A stretch of 6,336 nucleotides of DNA from CAYFFO01 sp964342485. GTDB lineage: Bacteria; Chloroflexota; Dehalococcoidia; Lucifugimonadales; CAJWER01. Within the stretch, counting starts at the first letter, position 1; every line of letters starts with the position of its first letter. Below, piece after piece: positions 1 through 6,226 of the stretch. The notes beneath the pieces are model-generated. The model did not search any database, was not told the origin of the DNA, and saw nothing but the letters and a program-made list of their open reading frames with translations. Location: NCBI GenBank assembly GCA_964342485.1, contig CAYFFO010000052.1, positions 1 through 6,336 on the forward strand, given 5' to 3'. The translations under genes and the position numbers were made by a program.

Positions 1-1006
1 AGAAGTTGAACTTGTTTGCGTTTTTCCCCCTCCCGTTATCAGGTCTTTACCAATTGTAGCGGCGGCTCGAGCCGGTAAGCATGTTTATTCTGAAGGGCCT
101 TTTGCTAAAAGTGTTGAAGAGGCTGATCAAATAAGATTGGCAATAAAGACATCGGGTGTCAAATTTCATTCACAAGTCGTTGATAGATATCCTCGGGGAA
201 TGATTGTAGCCCAACGTGCGATTAAAAATGGACTTCTTGGTAAGATTGGTAGTGCCAATGTTGAACTAAATAGCTATCGCCCGCAAAGTTATTATGGACC
301 CATTGATAAACGTGGTGGTAGCTTTCAACCTAATAAATGGCATGGTACATGGGACGGTGAAGGAGGAGGTGCTGTTTTTCATCACGGCAGATATATAATT
401 GACCCGTTTTTATGGGTGGTAGGGACTAGGGTTAAAGAGGTATTTGCATATTCTGGCCCAATGTTGAGGACCATTGAACATGATAGTTTGACCCAAGCTG
501 TAGTGAAATATGAAAATGGAGCCACCGGATTTATTCATGCTACTCTGATAAGCCATTTGAGCGGTAATATCCCAGGAATAAGAGGCAGGATAACCTTATT
601 AGGAAGTGAAGCCGCTATACAGATTGATCAGGAGATTTCTATGAATGGTATCCTGCCTCAAATCAGATCAGATTTGACGATTTCGTCGAACGATAATGTA
701 GATGCTGTTAGGAATATTGAGGCGTTGAGAGATGACCTTTCTGAATACCCGGAATTTGTTACTCAAAGAGATCAAACGAAATTGTTTCTTGAAAGTATTT
801 TAAATGATACAGGTCCCTTAGTTCCTATCGAAATACCTCACCATCATGTAGAGGTGACTAGGGCGATTTATAAATCTGCAGAGGAGAGGAGTCCTGTCAC
901 TCTTCCGTTATCAAAAGACGACCCATTTTATTCTTTTGAAGGCCGCATTGCTGGTGCGGATGCAGAAGGCCCATTGACATATTCTTCTGGACATCTTTTT
1001 AATTAG
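1..1006 (+). CDS. Gfo/Idh/MocA-family oxidoreductase, 5'-truncated
   Basis: The frame is open from base 2 to the TAG at 1004-1006, giving 334 visible residues, so the N-terminus with the Rossmann glycine motif lies outside the window. The TTG at 137 is not the start, because family sequence continues upstream of it. Fragment residues 9-33 match the end of the nucleotide-binding domain: PPP, then AARAGKHVYSEGP, the usual AGKHV-EKP segment. Residues 120-140 match the start of the C-terminal alpha/beta domain (GEGGG, GRYIID, W-VG). This family uses NAD(P) to oxidise or reduce sugars, inositols and related compounds; the substrate cannot be told here. Three positions that are usually catalytic differ: EKP lysine to Gly32, the Asp before the His to His127, and the His to Tyr131. 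It may therefore use altered chemistry or be non-catalytic. It converges on dapA with a 4-base overlap. The family call is firm, the function is not. Confidence 0.88.
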   Translation, partial: EVELVCVFPPPVIRSLPIVAAARAGKHVYSEGPFAKSVEEADQIRLAIKTSGVKFHSQVVDRYPRGMIVAQRAIKNGLLGKIGSANVELNSYRPQSYYGPIDKRGGSFQPNKWHGTWDGEGGGAVFHHGRYIIDPFLWVVGTRVKEVFAYSGPMLRTIEHDSLTQAVVKYENGATGFIHATLISHLSGNIPGIRGRITLLGSEAAIQIDQEISMNGILPQIRSDLTISSNDNVDAVRNIEALRDDLSEYPEFVTQRDQTKLFLESILNDTGPLVPIEIPHHHVEVTRAIYKSAEERSPVTLPLSKDDPFYSFEGRIAGADAEGPLTYSSGHLFN

Positions 1007-1899
1007 ATTACGAGAGACAAATCTATTTTGTAGTTGTCCATGACTGGGTCAAAGTCTTGAGTAAATCCTGTATTCGCTTTCAACATAGGTAGCCTAGGAT
1101 TACCAACATCTAGACCTGCTCTATTGACAGCATATTTGATGGGTATGGGATTTGTTACCCAGAAAAGAGCCTTAAAAATGGGAAGCATTCTGCGATGTTC
1201 TAACGCTGCCTTTTCAATTTTGCTTTCTGTTAGCATTTTTATCATGTCTTTGATTTGGTTTCCTATTATATTTGAAGCAACGCTAACAATACCGTAACCT
1301 CCTACACACATGATTTGAAAAGTTTCATCGTCATTACCTGACCATACTTTGAATTCTTGCGGAGCTTTGTCAATAATCCTTGTTATTTGAATTTGGTCGC
1401 TGGAAGCTTCCTTAACCCCGACTATGTTGTCTATCTCTGATAATCTAAGGGTGGTATCTTCAGACATATTTAGAGAAGTTCTTGAGGGCACGTTATATAA
1501 GATGCCAGGAAGTGATGTGGATGATGCTATGATTTTGAAATGTTCATATAGTCCTTCCTGAGTCGGTTTATTGTAAGCGGGAACTGTTAGTAATAATGCA
1601 TCTACACCTACCCGCTCAGCCTCTACTGACAATTCTATAGATTTCTTATGGTTATTATCTGTAGTACCTGCTATTACACTAGCAGTATTACCTACTTCTT
1701 CTTTAACTTCTCCAAAAAGACGAATTTTTTCCTCATCTGTCATTGATGGCGCTTCGCCAGTTGTACCACCAATCACCAAGCCGTCAGATCCTGAAGCTAC
1801 CAGTGATTTGGCTAGTTTTCTGGCGGTCTGGTAATTAACATTACCGGAACGGTCAAATGGCGTTATCATTGCAGTTAGGAGTCTTCCTAATTCTTTCAT
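1003..1899 (-). CDS. dapA: 4-hydroxy-tetrahydrodipicolinate synthase
   Basis: A cytosolic TIM-barrel aldolase that condenses pyruvate with L-aspartate semialdehyde, the first step committed to diaminopimelate and lysine. Its 298 residues match the family (E. coli has 292). Visible landmarks are GGTTGE at 44-49 with the active-site Thr46, Tyr109 in VPAYNKP, Tyr135 and the substrate-binding Arg140 in YNVPSR, and the Schiff-base Lys163 in GVKEAS, followed by the SGNDD loop at 187-191. These correspond to E. coli Thr44, Tyr107, Tyr133, Arg138 and Lys161. At the allosteric site, E. coli His53 and His56 are Asp55 and Lys58, as in lysine-insensitive enzymes such as that of Bacillus. Its ATG overlaps the asd stop as ATGA, and AAAGGA lies 7 bases upstream, so translation is probably coupled to asd. 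It is last in the operon and its stop overlaps the convergent oxidoreductase. N-acetylneuraminate lyase and KDG aldolase relatives are unlikely given the asd and dapB neighbours. Confidence 0.96.
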   Translation of the reverse strand: MKELGRLLTAMITPFDRSGNVNYQTARKLAKSLVASGSDGLVIGGTTGEAPSMTDEEKIRLFGEVKEEVGNTASVIAGTTDNNHKKSIELSVEAERVGVDALLLTVPAYNKPTQEGLYEHFKIIASSTSLPGILYNVPSRTSLNMSEDTTLRLSEIDNIVGVKEASSDQIQITRIIDKAPQEFKVWSGNDDETFQIMCVGGYGIVSVASNIIGNQIKDMIKMLTESKIEKAALEHRRMLPIFKALFWVTNPIPIKYAVNRAGLDVGNPRLPMLKANTGFTQDFDPVMDNYKIDLSLVI

Positions 1900-2945
1900 G
1901 ACAAGTTCCTTTCTTTCTTAGGGATAAGTTTCATCTCTAAGGCTCTTTCAGCAATTTGCACAGCGTTAAGAGCAGCTCCTTTCCTGAGATTGTCAGAGAC
2001 AATCCAAAATACAATTCCATTGGGTTTCGACACATCTTGTCTGATTCTTCCAACATATACCAGATCTGATCCAGCTGCATTTATTGGTAAGGGATATGCT
2101 GATTCACTAGGTTGATCTATAATTTTGATACCAGGAAAGTTTGCAAGCAATTGGTGTACTTTTTTAACTTGAATAGGTTCCTCAAATTCAACGTGAACTG
2201 CTTCTGAATGTGAAATCAACACGGGGACACGTACACAAGTTGCTGATATTGACAAATTTGGGCGATTCAATATTTTTCTTGTTTCGTATACGAGTTTCAT
2301 TTCTTCCGTGGTATATCCGTTATCCAAGAACGTTTCAATCTGAGGGAGAGTGTTAAATGCGATCTGGTGAGGATATTCGGATAGTTTTGGTATACCACCA
2401 TCAAGAATTGTACGGGATTGTGTTGTTAGTTCTTTTACCGCTGCATTGCCGGTACCAGAAACAGATTGATAAGTGTCCACTATAACGCGTCTTATTGGAT
2501 TGATATCGTCCAAAGGTTTTAATGCCATTACTAGTTGGGTTGTAGAACAGTTAGGGGTGGATACTATTCCATTATGTTTGTTCATATCTGTTGCATTTAT
2601 TTCAGGTACAACCAGAGGTACATCAGGATTCATCCGGAAAGCGGAACTTTTGTCTACTACAAATGCACCGTGTTTGACAGCTTTAGGTGCGATTATATGA
2701 CTTACGTCACTTCCTGCTGCAATAAATACGAGGTCGACTTCTGAAAGAAGCTGATCTGTAGCTTTTTCTACCGCTATACTTCTTCCATCAAAGTCAATTT
2801 CACGTCCCCATGAGCGTTTTGATGCACATAGTCTGAGCTCATTTAAAGGGAAATTACGCTGTTTAATAATTTCAAGGAGAACGCTGCCTACAGCTCCAGT
2901 TGCTCCTATTATTGCCACTCTACAACTGCACATTTCTATCTCCAT
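1896..2945 (-). CDS. asd: aspartate-semialdehyde dehydrogenase
   Basis: Reduces L-aspartyl-4-phosphate with NADPH to L-aspartate 4-semialdehyde, the branch-point precursor of lysine/diaminopimelate, threonine and methionine. The 349-residue frame shows the nucleotide-binding GATGAVG at 14-20, the SKRS turn near 42-45, DKSSAFR at 98-104, catalytic Cys133 in STPNCSTTQ, Gln160 in YQSVSGTG, and the substrate-binding Arg239 and His246 in RVPVLISH. The C-terminal SDNLRKGAALNA at 317-328 is also typical. ATG codons occur at residues 1 and 5. A GGAG sits 6 bases before the second, so the true start is probably at 2933, giving 345 residues. The TGA stop overlaps the dapA ATG by 4 bases (ATGA). It follows dapB after 65 bp, the longest gap within the dap genes, and may have its own weak promoter. 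The two-domain pattern and catalytic Cys leave little doubt; the related N-acetylglutamyl-phosphate reductase lacks this motif set. Confidence 0.96.
   Translation of the reverse strand: MEIEMCSCRVAIIGATGAVGSVLLEIIKQRNFPLNELRLCASKRSWGREIDFDGRSIAVEKATDQLLSEVDLVFIAAGSDVSHIIAPKAVKHGAFVVDKSSAFRMNPDVPLVVPEINATDMNKHNGIVSTPNCSTTQLVMALKPLDDINPIRRVIVDTYQSVSGTGNAAVKELTTQSRTILDGGIPKLSEYPHQIAFNTLPQIETFLDNGYTTEEMKLVYETRKILNRPNLSISATCVRVPVLISHSEAVHVEFEEPIQVKKVHQLLANFPGIKIIDQPSESAYPLPINAAGSDLVYVGRIRQDVSKPNGIVFWIVSDNLRKGAALNAVQIAERALEMKLIPKKERNLS
2940..2943 (-). promoter_or_regulatory. Shine-Dalgarno deciding the asd start
   Basis: GGAG on the minus strand, 6 bases upstream of the ATG at 2931-2933. It overlaps the longer frame's own ATG at 2943-2945, which has no purine-rich box at a useful distance. 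This favours the shorter, 345-residue Asd. Confidence 0.7.
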
Positions 2946-2963
2946 CTATAAACATAAATGATA

Positions 2964-2993
2964 GTTATATATGAAATTTGATTAGACTAGCAA
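2964..2993 (-). promoter_or_regulatory. possible weak promoter before asd-dapA
   Basis: In the AT-rich spacer between dapB and asd, the minus strand carries TTGCTA (2988-2993) and TATAAC (2964-2969) separated by 18 bases, a fair sigma70-type match. TATATA with a 16-base spacer is an alternative -10 box. AT-rich DNA throws up such matches often, so this is only a candidate. Confidence 0.3.
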
Positions 2994-3010
2994 TATCCTC
3001 GGAAGTGTTT

Positions 3011-3802
3011 TCATAGCCCCATGACTTTATCTAGGCCAACGGTAAATCCTTGGTTCTGTTTTACATACTTTATAGCCATCAATACGCCAGGCATAAAACT
3101 TTCACGATTAATTGAGTCATGTCGAATTGTAAGGGTTTGCCCGAGAGCTCCAAAAACTAGTTCATGATGTGCCACTCTTCCAGGCATTCTTGCCGAGTGT
3201 ATATTGATACCTCTTAAAGTCCCTCCACGTGTTCCTGAAATAAGTTCTTTTTCTGGGTCTGGAGATTTAAAATCACCGTTTTTACCTTGTGAAGTTGCTT
3301 CTGCAATTGCTAAAGCAGTGCCGGAAGGTGCATCAATTTTATTTTCATGATGCATTTCAGTGAGGTCAGCATAATCAAAAAATGGTGCCGCTATTCTCGA
3401 TATATGGTTCATTACCACCGCGCCAATTGCGAAGTTTGGAGCTATCATGATCCCAACATTGTGCTTTTCTGCAAGAGAGGCCGCGTTTGTCATAGTAGAC
3501 TCTGTTATTCCTGTAGACCCGATCACTATATTTATATTTTTGGGTGCTAAGTTCTGTAGTACTGATTCAGCCCCTTCACCGTTTGTAAAATCAACTACAA
3601 CATCGACACCATCGCTAACTTCTTCTATAGAACTGTATAGAGGTATCGTGTATGAAGTATTGTCTAAAGATATGTAAGAATCTTTTGCAGCCAGATCGAT
3701 TCCACCTACTGGGTTCATTCCTGGATCTTCAGATACAGCACTGAGTACCTGTTGACCCATTTTCCCGAGGGCACCATTAACAACTACATTGAGTGGTGAC
3801 AT
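3011..3802 (-). CDS. dapB: 4-hydroxy-tetrahydrodipicolinate reductase
   Basis: Cytosolic NAD(P)H-dependent reductase that converts the DapA product into tetrahydrodipicolinate, the second step of the diaminopimelate branch. The 263 residues are close to the usual length (E. coli has 273). The Rossmann motif is GALGKMG at 10-16. The acidic Asp36 at the end of the second strand suggests that NADH may be accepted. Further landmarks are IGSTG at 94-98 (GTTG in many relatives), APNFAIG at 121-127, and the signature EMHHENKIDAPSGTA at 149-163, in which His151 and Lys155 match the E. coli catalytic His159 and Lys163. A second conserved block, GTRGGTLRG then HSARMPG, runs from 190 to 208. GGAA lies 5 bases before the ATG. 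It starts 17 bp after pnp and reads the same way, so it is very likely cotranscribed with it; asd follows after 65 bp. Confidence 0.96.
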   Translation of the reverse strand: MSPLNVVVNGALGKMGQQVLSAVSEDPGMNPVGGIDLAAKDSYISLDNTSYTIPLYSSIEEVSDGVDVVVDFTNGEGAESVLQNLAPKNINIVIGSTGITESTMTNAASLAEKHNVGIMIAPNFAIGAVVMNHISRIAAPFFDYADLTEMHHENKIDAPSGTALAIAEATSQGKNGDFKSPDPEKELISGTRGGTLRGINIHSARMPGRVAHHELVFGALGQTLTIRHDSINRESFMPGVLMAIKYVKQNQGFTVGLDKVMGL

Positions 3803-3819
3803 TTTGCTTCCATTTTTTA

Positions 3820-5808
3820 TTAAGACCGATTAGGTCTTGGTCTAAATCCGGACCGTTGTTCGCCATTTGGTCTCTGATTGGAATCTCTACGAGGCCTTTG
3901 TTTGTCAGAAGGATTGTTTTGAGATCTTTCGTTACCTGATGTTGGTCGGTTGCCTTTTTCATCAGTGTCTTCTTCAAGCAATGCCCTACGTGATAAAGCG
4001 ATACGTCCAGATGGATCTATGCCGATAATTTGAACTTTAATTTCTTCGCCCTGTTTGACTACGTCTTCTACTGTAGCAACGTGTTCATTTGCTAGCTCAC
4101 TAATATGAACCATGCCATCAGTGCCAGGTAATATTTCGACAAATGCACCAAAATTCATTATGCGAACTACTTTACCTGTGTAGATGTCACCAACCTTTGG
4201 TTCTTTGGTTAGTCCCTCAATTATTTGTATCGCTCTATTAGTAGATGATTCATCGGGCGAGCCAATTACTATGGTTCCATCATCCTGTACATCTACCGTA
4301 GCTTTTGTCTCTTCAACTATACTTCGAATCATCTTTCCACCTGGGCCAATGACTGCCCCTATTTTGTCTACAGGAATTTTAATCTGTATCATTCTAGGTG
4401 CGTAAGGGCTCATTTCTGAACGTGGGGTCGGGATAGTTTCGTTTATCAGGTCAAGGATTTGGTTTCTAGCCTCGCGTGCTTGTTCAAATGTTGTCTCTAT
4501 GACATCGAAACCTATGTTCTGTACTTTAATATCCAATTGGATAGCAGTTATACCTTCTCTTGTGCCTGCCACCTTGAAGTCCATATCTCCAAAATGGTCT
4601 TCAAGACCTTGGATATCTGTCAANNNNNNNNNNNNNNNNNNNNNNNNNNNNNNNNNNNNNNNNNNNNNNNNNNNNNNNNNNNNNNNNNNNNNNNNNNNNN
4701 NNNNNNNNNNNNNNNNNNNNNNNGTATCAAGTTTTTGAGCATCTCCTGTTGATCCAAGAGTCGCTACTCCCAATACTTGAGTTTCCCCTCTAGTAAAGAG
4801 ACCACTTCCATGTGTCCGAGGAAGAATTCCAGTTTCGCTGCCAAGTTGTCTTATATCTCTGAGTCCTCTGCCATCTGGGCGACGCCCATTGTCAATTACT
4901 TGAGATCTGAATTCTCTTTCAAGGAGTATTTCAAATGCTTCATGTATTTCTGATGTGGTTTCCGTTTCATTAAGTGAATCTATAACTTCAGATTTAATAT
5001 CATTTATTTGATTCGATTGCTCAGTTTTTCCGATGTTTTTATCGAAAGCAAGCTTAATACTATCGCCTACTAGCTCACTTACTTTACTGACAAGATCTAC
5101 AGGAGGCTCTTTTTCAATGAATTCAGCTTTCGGTCGACCAACTTCAGATGCCATTTTGAGTTGGAGTTCGATCATCTTTTGGTTTGTCTCTTGGCCTAGA
5201 CGTATAGCCTCTATTATTAAGTCTTCGGGTAGTTCTTTTGCTCCTGCTTCCATCATTAGGACGCCATCTTTGGTTCCTGCTATAACAATATCAAGGGCAC
5301 TATGCTCTAAATTTTCGTAAGTTGGATTTATGACAAATTCATTATCCACATATCCGATTCGTGTTGCACCTATAGGACCTTCAAAAGGGATGTCTGAAAT
5401 AGTAAGGGCTGCGGAAGCTCCATTGATTACCATGATATCCATAGGATTTTCTTGGTCAGATGATAAAGCTGTTGCTACTATTTGCACGTCGTTTCTGAAT
5501 CCTTTTGGAAATAATGGTCTTAACGGTCTATCCGTAAGCCGATTTGTTAATATGGCTTCGGTGCTGGGACGCCCCTCCCTTCTAAAGAAACTCCCTGGGA
5601 TTTTACCTCTTGCATACATCCGTTCTTCAAAGTCTATTGTCAGAGGGAAAAAATCAATTCCTTCTCTAGGGGTGTCCATAGTGGCTGTGACCAGCGTCAT
5701 ACAATCGCCGTTATTTATTACAACAGATCCGTTTGCTTGCAGAGCAAGTTTGCCTGTTTCGATGCTTATGTCGGAAAGTCCAATGCGTTGCTTGAAAGAT
5801 AAAGTCAT
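3820..5808 (-). CDS. pnp: polyribonucleotide nucleotidyltransferase (PNPase), interrupted by an assembly gap
   Basis: A trimeric 3'-to-5' phosphorolytic exoribonuclease that degrades RNA to nucleoside diphosphates. In domain order it shows RNase PH domain 1 with the RNA-binding loop FFRR (74-77), a helical linker (about 215-300), RNase PH domain 2 (from about 305) with the metal-binding GDMDFK at 407-412 preceded by LEDH, a KH domain with GAVIGPGGK at 484-492, and an S1 domain (about 538-608). The last 50 residues (612-662) are a low-complexity tail rich in Arg, Asn, Pro and Gln. The 34 undetermined residues (362-395) replace a segment of about 111 residues in E. coli PNPase, including the phosphate-site Arg pair and Ser cluster. 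The true protein is therefore probably near 740 residues. AGGAGA lies upstream of the ATG with an 11-base spacer from its GGAG core. It pairs with rpsO in the classic order, and dapB follows after 17 bp. Nothing suggests a broken gene. Confidence 0.95.
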   Translation of the reverse strand: MTLSFKQRIGLSDISIETGKLALQANGSVVINNGDCMTLVTATMDTPREGIDFFPLTIDFEERMYARGKIPGSFFRREGRPSTEAILTNRLTDRPLRPLFPKGFRNDVQIVATALSSDQENPMDIMVINGASAALTISDIPFEGPIGATRIGYVDNEFVINPTYENLEHSALDIVIAGTKDGVLMMEAGAKELPEDLIIEAIRLGQETNQKMIELQLKMASEVGRPKAEFIEKEPPVDLVSKVSELVGDSIKLAFDKNIGKTEQSNQINDIKSEVIDSLNETETTSEIHEAFEILLEREFRSQVIDNGRRPDGRGLRDIRQLGSETGILPRTHGSGLFTRGETQVLGVATLGSTGDAQKLDXXXXXXXXXXXXXXXXXXXXXXXXXXXXXXXXXXLTDIQGLEDHFGDMDFKVAGTREGITAIQLDIKVQNIGFDVIETTFEQAREARNQILDLINETIPTPRSEMSPYAPRMIQIKIPVDKIGAVIGPGGKMIRSIVEETKATVDVQDDGTIVIGSPDESSTNRAIQIIEGLTKEPKVGDIYTGKVVRIMNFGAFVEILPGTDGMVHISELANEHVATVEDVVKQGEEIKVQIIGIDPSGRIALSRRALLEEDTDEKGNRPTSGNERSQNNPSDKQRPRRDSNQRPNGEQRSGFRPRPNRS
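4624..4723. other. assembly gap, 100 N
   Basis: Exactly 100 undetermined bases, the conventional placeholder for a scaffold gap of unknown size. The codons on both sides stay in the same frame of pnp: the partial codon AC-N on the 5' side must be Thr, and TTG follows on the 3' side. Comparison with remembered E. coli PNPase suggests about 330-340 real bases are missing, so positions to the right of it are probably shifted by about 230-240. Confidence 0.95.
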
Positions 5809-5818
5809 GAAAAATCAG

Positions 5819-5834
5819 TCTCCTATACTGTGGA
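5819..5834 (-). promoter_or_regulatory. pnp ribosome binding site with possible masking hairpin
   Basis: On the transcript the pnp Shine-Dalgarno AGGAGA (5819-5824) is preceded by CTCC, which can pair with its GGAG across an 8-base loop (CTCC, ACAGTATA, GGAG). The stem is only 4 bp, so it would be marginal without a protein partner. The ribosome binding site itself is well supported; the regulatory role is a guess. Confidence 0.4.
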
Positions 5835-5856
5835 GGGAAAAATAATTTGAGGGAAA
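5833..5856 (-). repeat. duplicated TTTCCCTC box in the rpsO-pnp spacer
   Basis: The octamer TTTCCCTC occurs twice on the minus strand, at 5849-5856 and 5833-5840, with a 16-base period, in the 55-bp spacer between rpsO and pnp. Both copies contain CCCTC, complementary to a Shine-Dalgarno core. They may be chance, or alternative partners for the pnp ribosome binding site. Confidence 0.5.
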
Positions 5857-5863
5857 TATCGGA

Positions 5864-6142
5864 TTATGAAAGCTGACTTCTGAGTCCAAGTTTACCAATA
5901 GTTGTCCTGTATCGAGCGTTATCTTTGCTGTTCAGGTATCTTAGCAAAGCTCGCCTTCGACCTACCATCCTGAGTAGGCCTCTACGGGTGGATTCATCGT
6001 GCTTATGTGATCTAAGATGTTCTGTCAACCCATTTATTCTAGTGGTTAGAAGGGCGACCTGTACTTCGGTAGACCCAGTGTCACCTTCAGCTTGTTTATA
6101 CTCGTTTATCACCGAATCTTTTTCTGTTTTACTCAAACTCAT
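5864..6142 (-). CDS. rpsO: 30S ribosomal protein S15
   Basis: A primary-binding protein of the 30S platform that contacts 16S rRNA helices in the central domain and bridges to the 50S subunit. The 92 residues are close to the family length of 89. The landmarks are all present: GDTGSTEVQVALLT at 20-33, LTEHLRSHKHDESTRRGL at 39-56 with the conserved H-H-D-S rRNA-contact residues, RRRALLRYL at 62-70, and the ending Y--TI-KLGLR. It is the first gene after the best promoter in the window, with a short leader of about 29 bases and only a weak GAG box 8 bases before the ATG. S15 represses its own translation in several bacteria, but through lineage-specific structures, and this leader looks too short to judge. 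pnp follows after 55 bp, the arrangement found in many bacterial phyla. Confidence 0.97.
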   Translation of the reverse strand: MSLSKTEKDSVINEYKQAEGDTGSTEVQVALLTTRINGLTEHLRSHKHDESTRRGLLRMVGRRRALLRYLNSKDNARYRTTIGKLGLRSQLS

Positions 6143-6177
6143 TGGTAGTTCTCGTTTCGCTTTTAATTCCTATTTAG

Positions 6178-6206
6178 ATTGTAGCATAGGCTTATTAGCC
6201 CATCAA
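6178..6206 (-). promoter_or_regulatory. sigma70-type promoter for the rpsO operon
   Basis: The minus strand carries TTGATG (6201-6206), a 17-base spacer, and TACAAT (6178-6183). A TG one base upstream of the -10 box makes it an extended -10. Expected transcription start is near 6171, leaving a leader of about 29 bases before the rpsO ATG. It sits in the only sizeable spacer upstream of the gene run, as expected for the main operon promoter. Confidence 0.65.
6189..6200. repeat. inverted repeat inside the rpsO promoter spacer
   Basis: GGCT, four bases, AGCC forms a 4-bp interrupted palindrome lying exactly between the -35 and -10 boxes. It could be an operator or a small hairpin, but no T-run follows on either strand, so it is not an obvious terminator. 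Short enough to be chance. Confidence 0.3.
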
Positions 6207-6226
6207 TCAGTAGTCCATATTGTAGG

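Noticed and set aside
137..139. TTG as the start of the left-end oxidoreductase
   Set aside because: Family-typical sequence (AARAGKHV) is encoded upstream in the same frame back to the window edge, so a start here would remove the nucleotide-binding domain.
963..1000. Hairpin CAGAAG/CTTCTG followed by TTTTT as a terminator for the plus-strand gene
   Set aside because: The stem has only 6 mixed pairs and a 15-base loop, the T-run begins 6 bases after it, and the whole element lies before the stop codon, so it is more likely coding sequence.
3777..3977. 66-codon minus-strand frame across the pnp-dapB junction
   Set aside because: It is a shifted reading of the Arg/Asn-rich PNPase tail and the start of dapB. 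There is no known domain, and both true frames are clear.
4624..4723. The shortened PNPase as a real deletion variant or pseudogene
   Set aside because: The missing part coincides exactly with a 100-N placeholder and both flanks are intact, so an assembly gap explains it.
5330..5845. 171-codon plus-strand frame antisense to pnp
   Set aside because: It lies wholly opposite confidently identified PNPase N-terminal coding sequence and the pnp leader, has no recognisable motif, and its composition is what reversed PNPase codons give.
6189..6200. GGCT-N4-AGCC as a terminator for the right-edge dehydrogenase
   Set aside because: The stem is only 4 bp and no T-run follows on the minus strand; it lies inside a promoter spacer.
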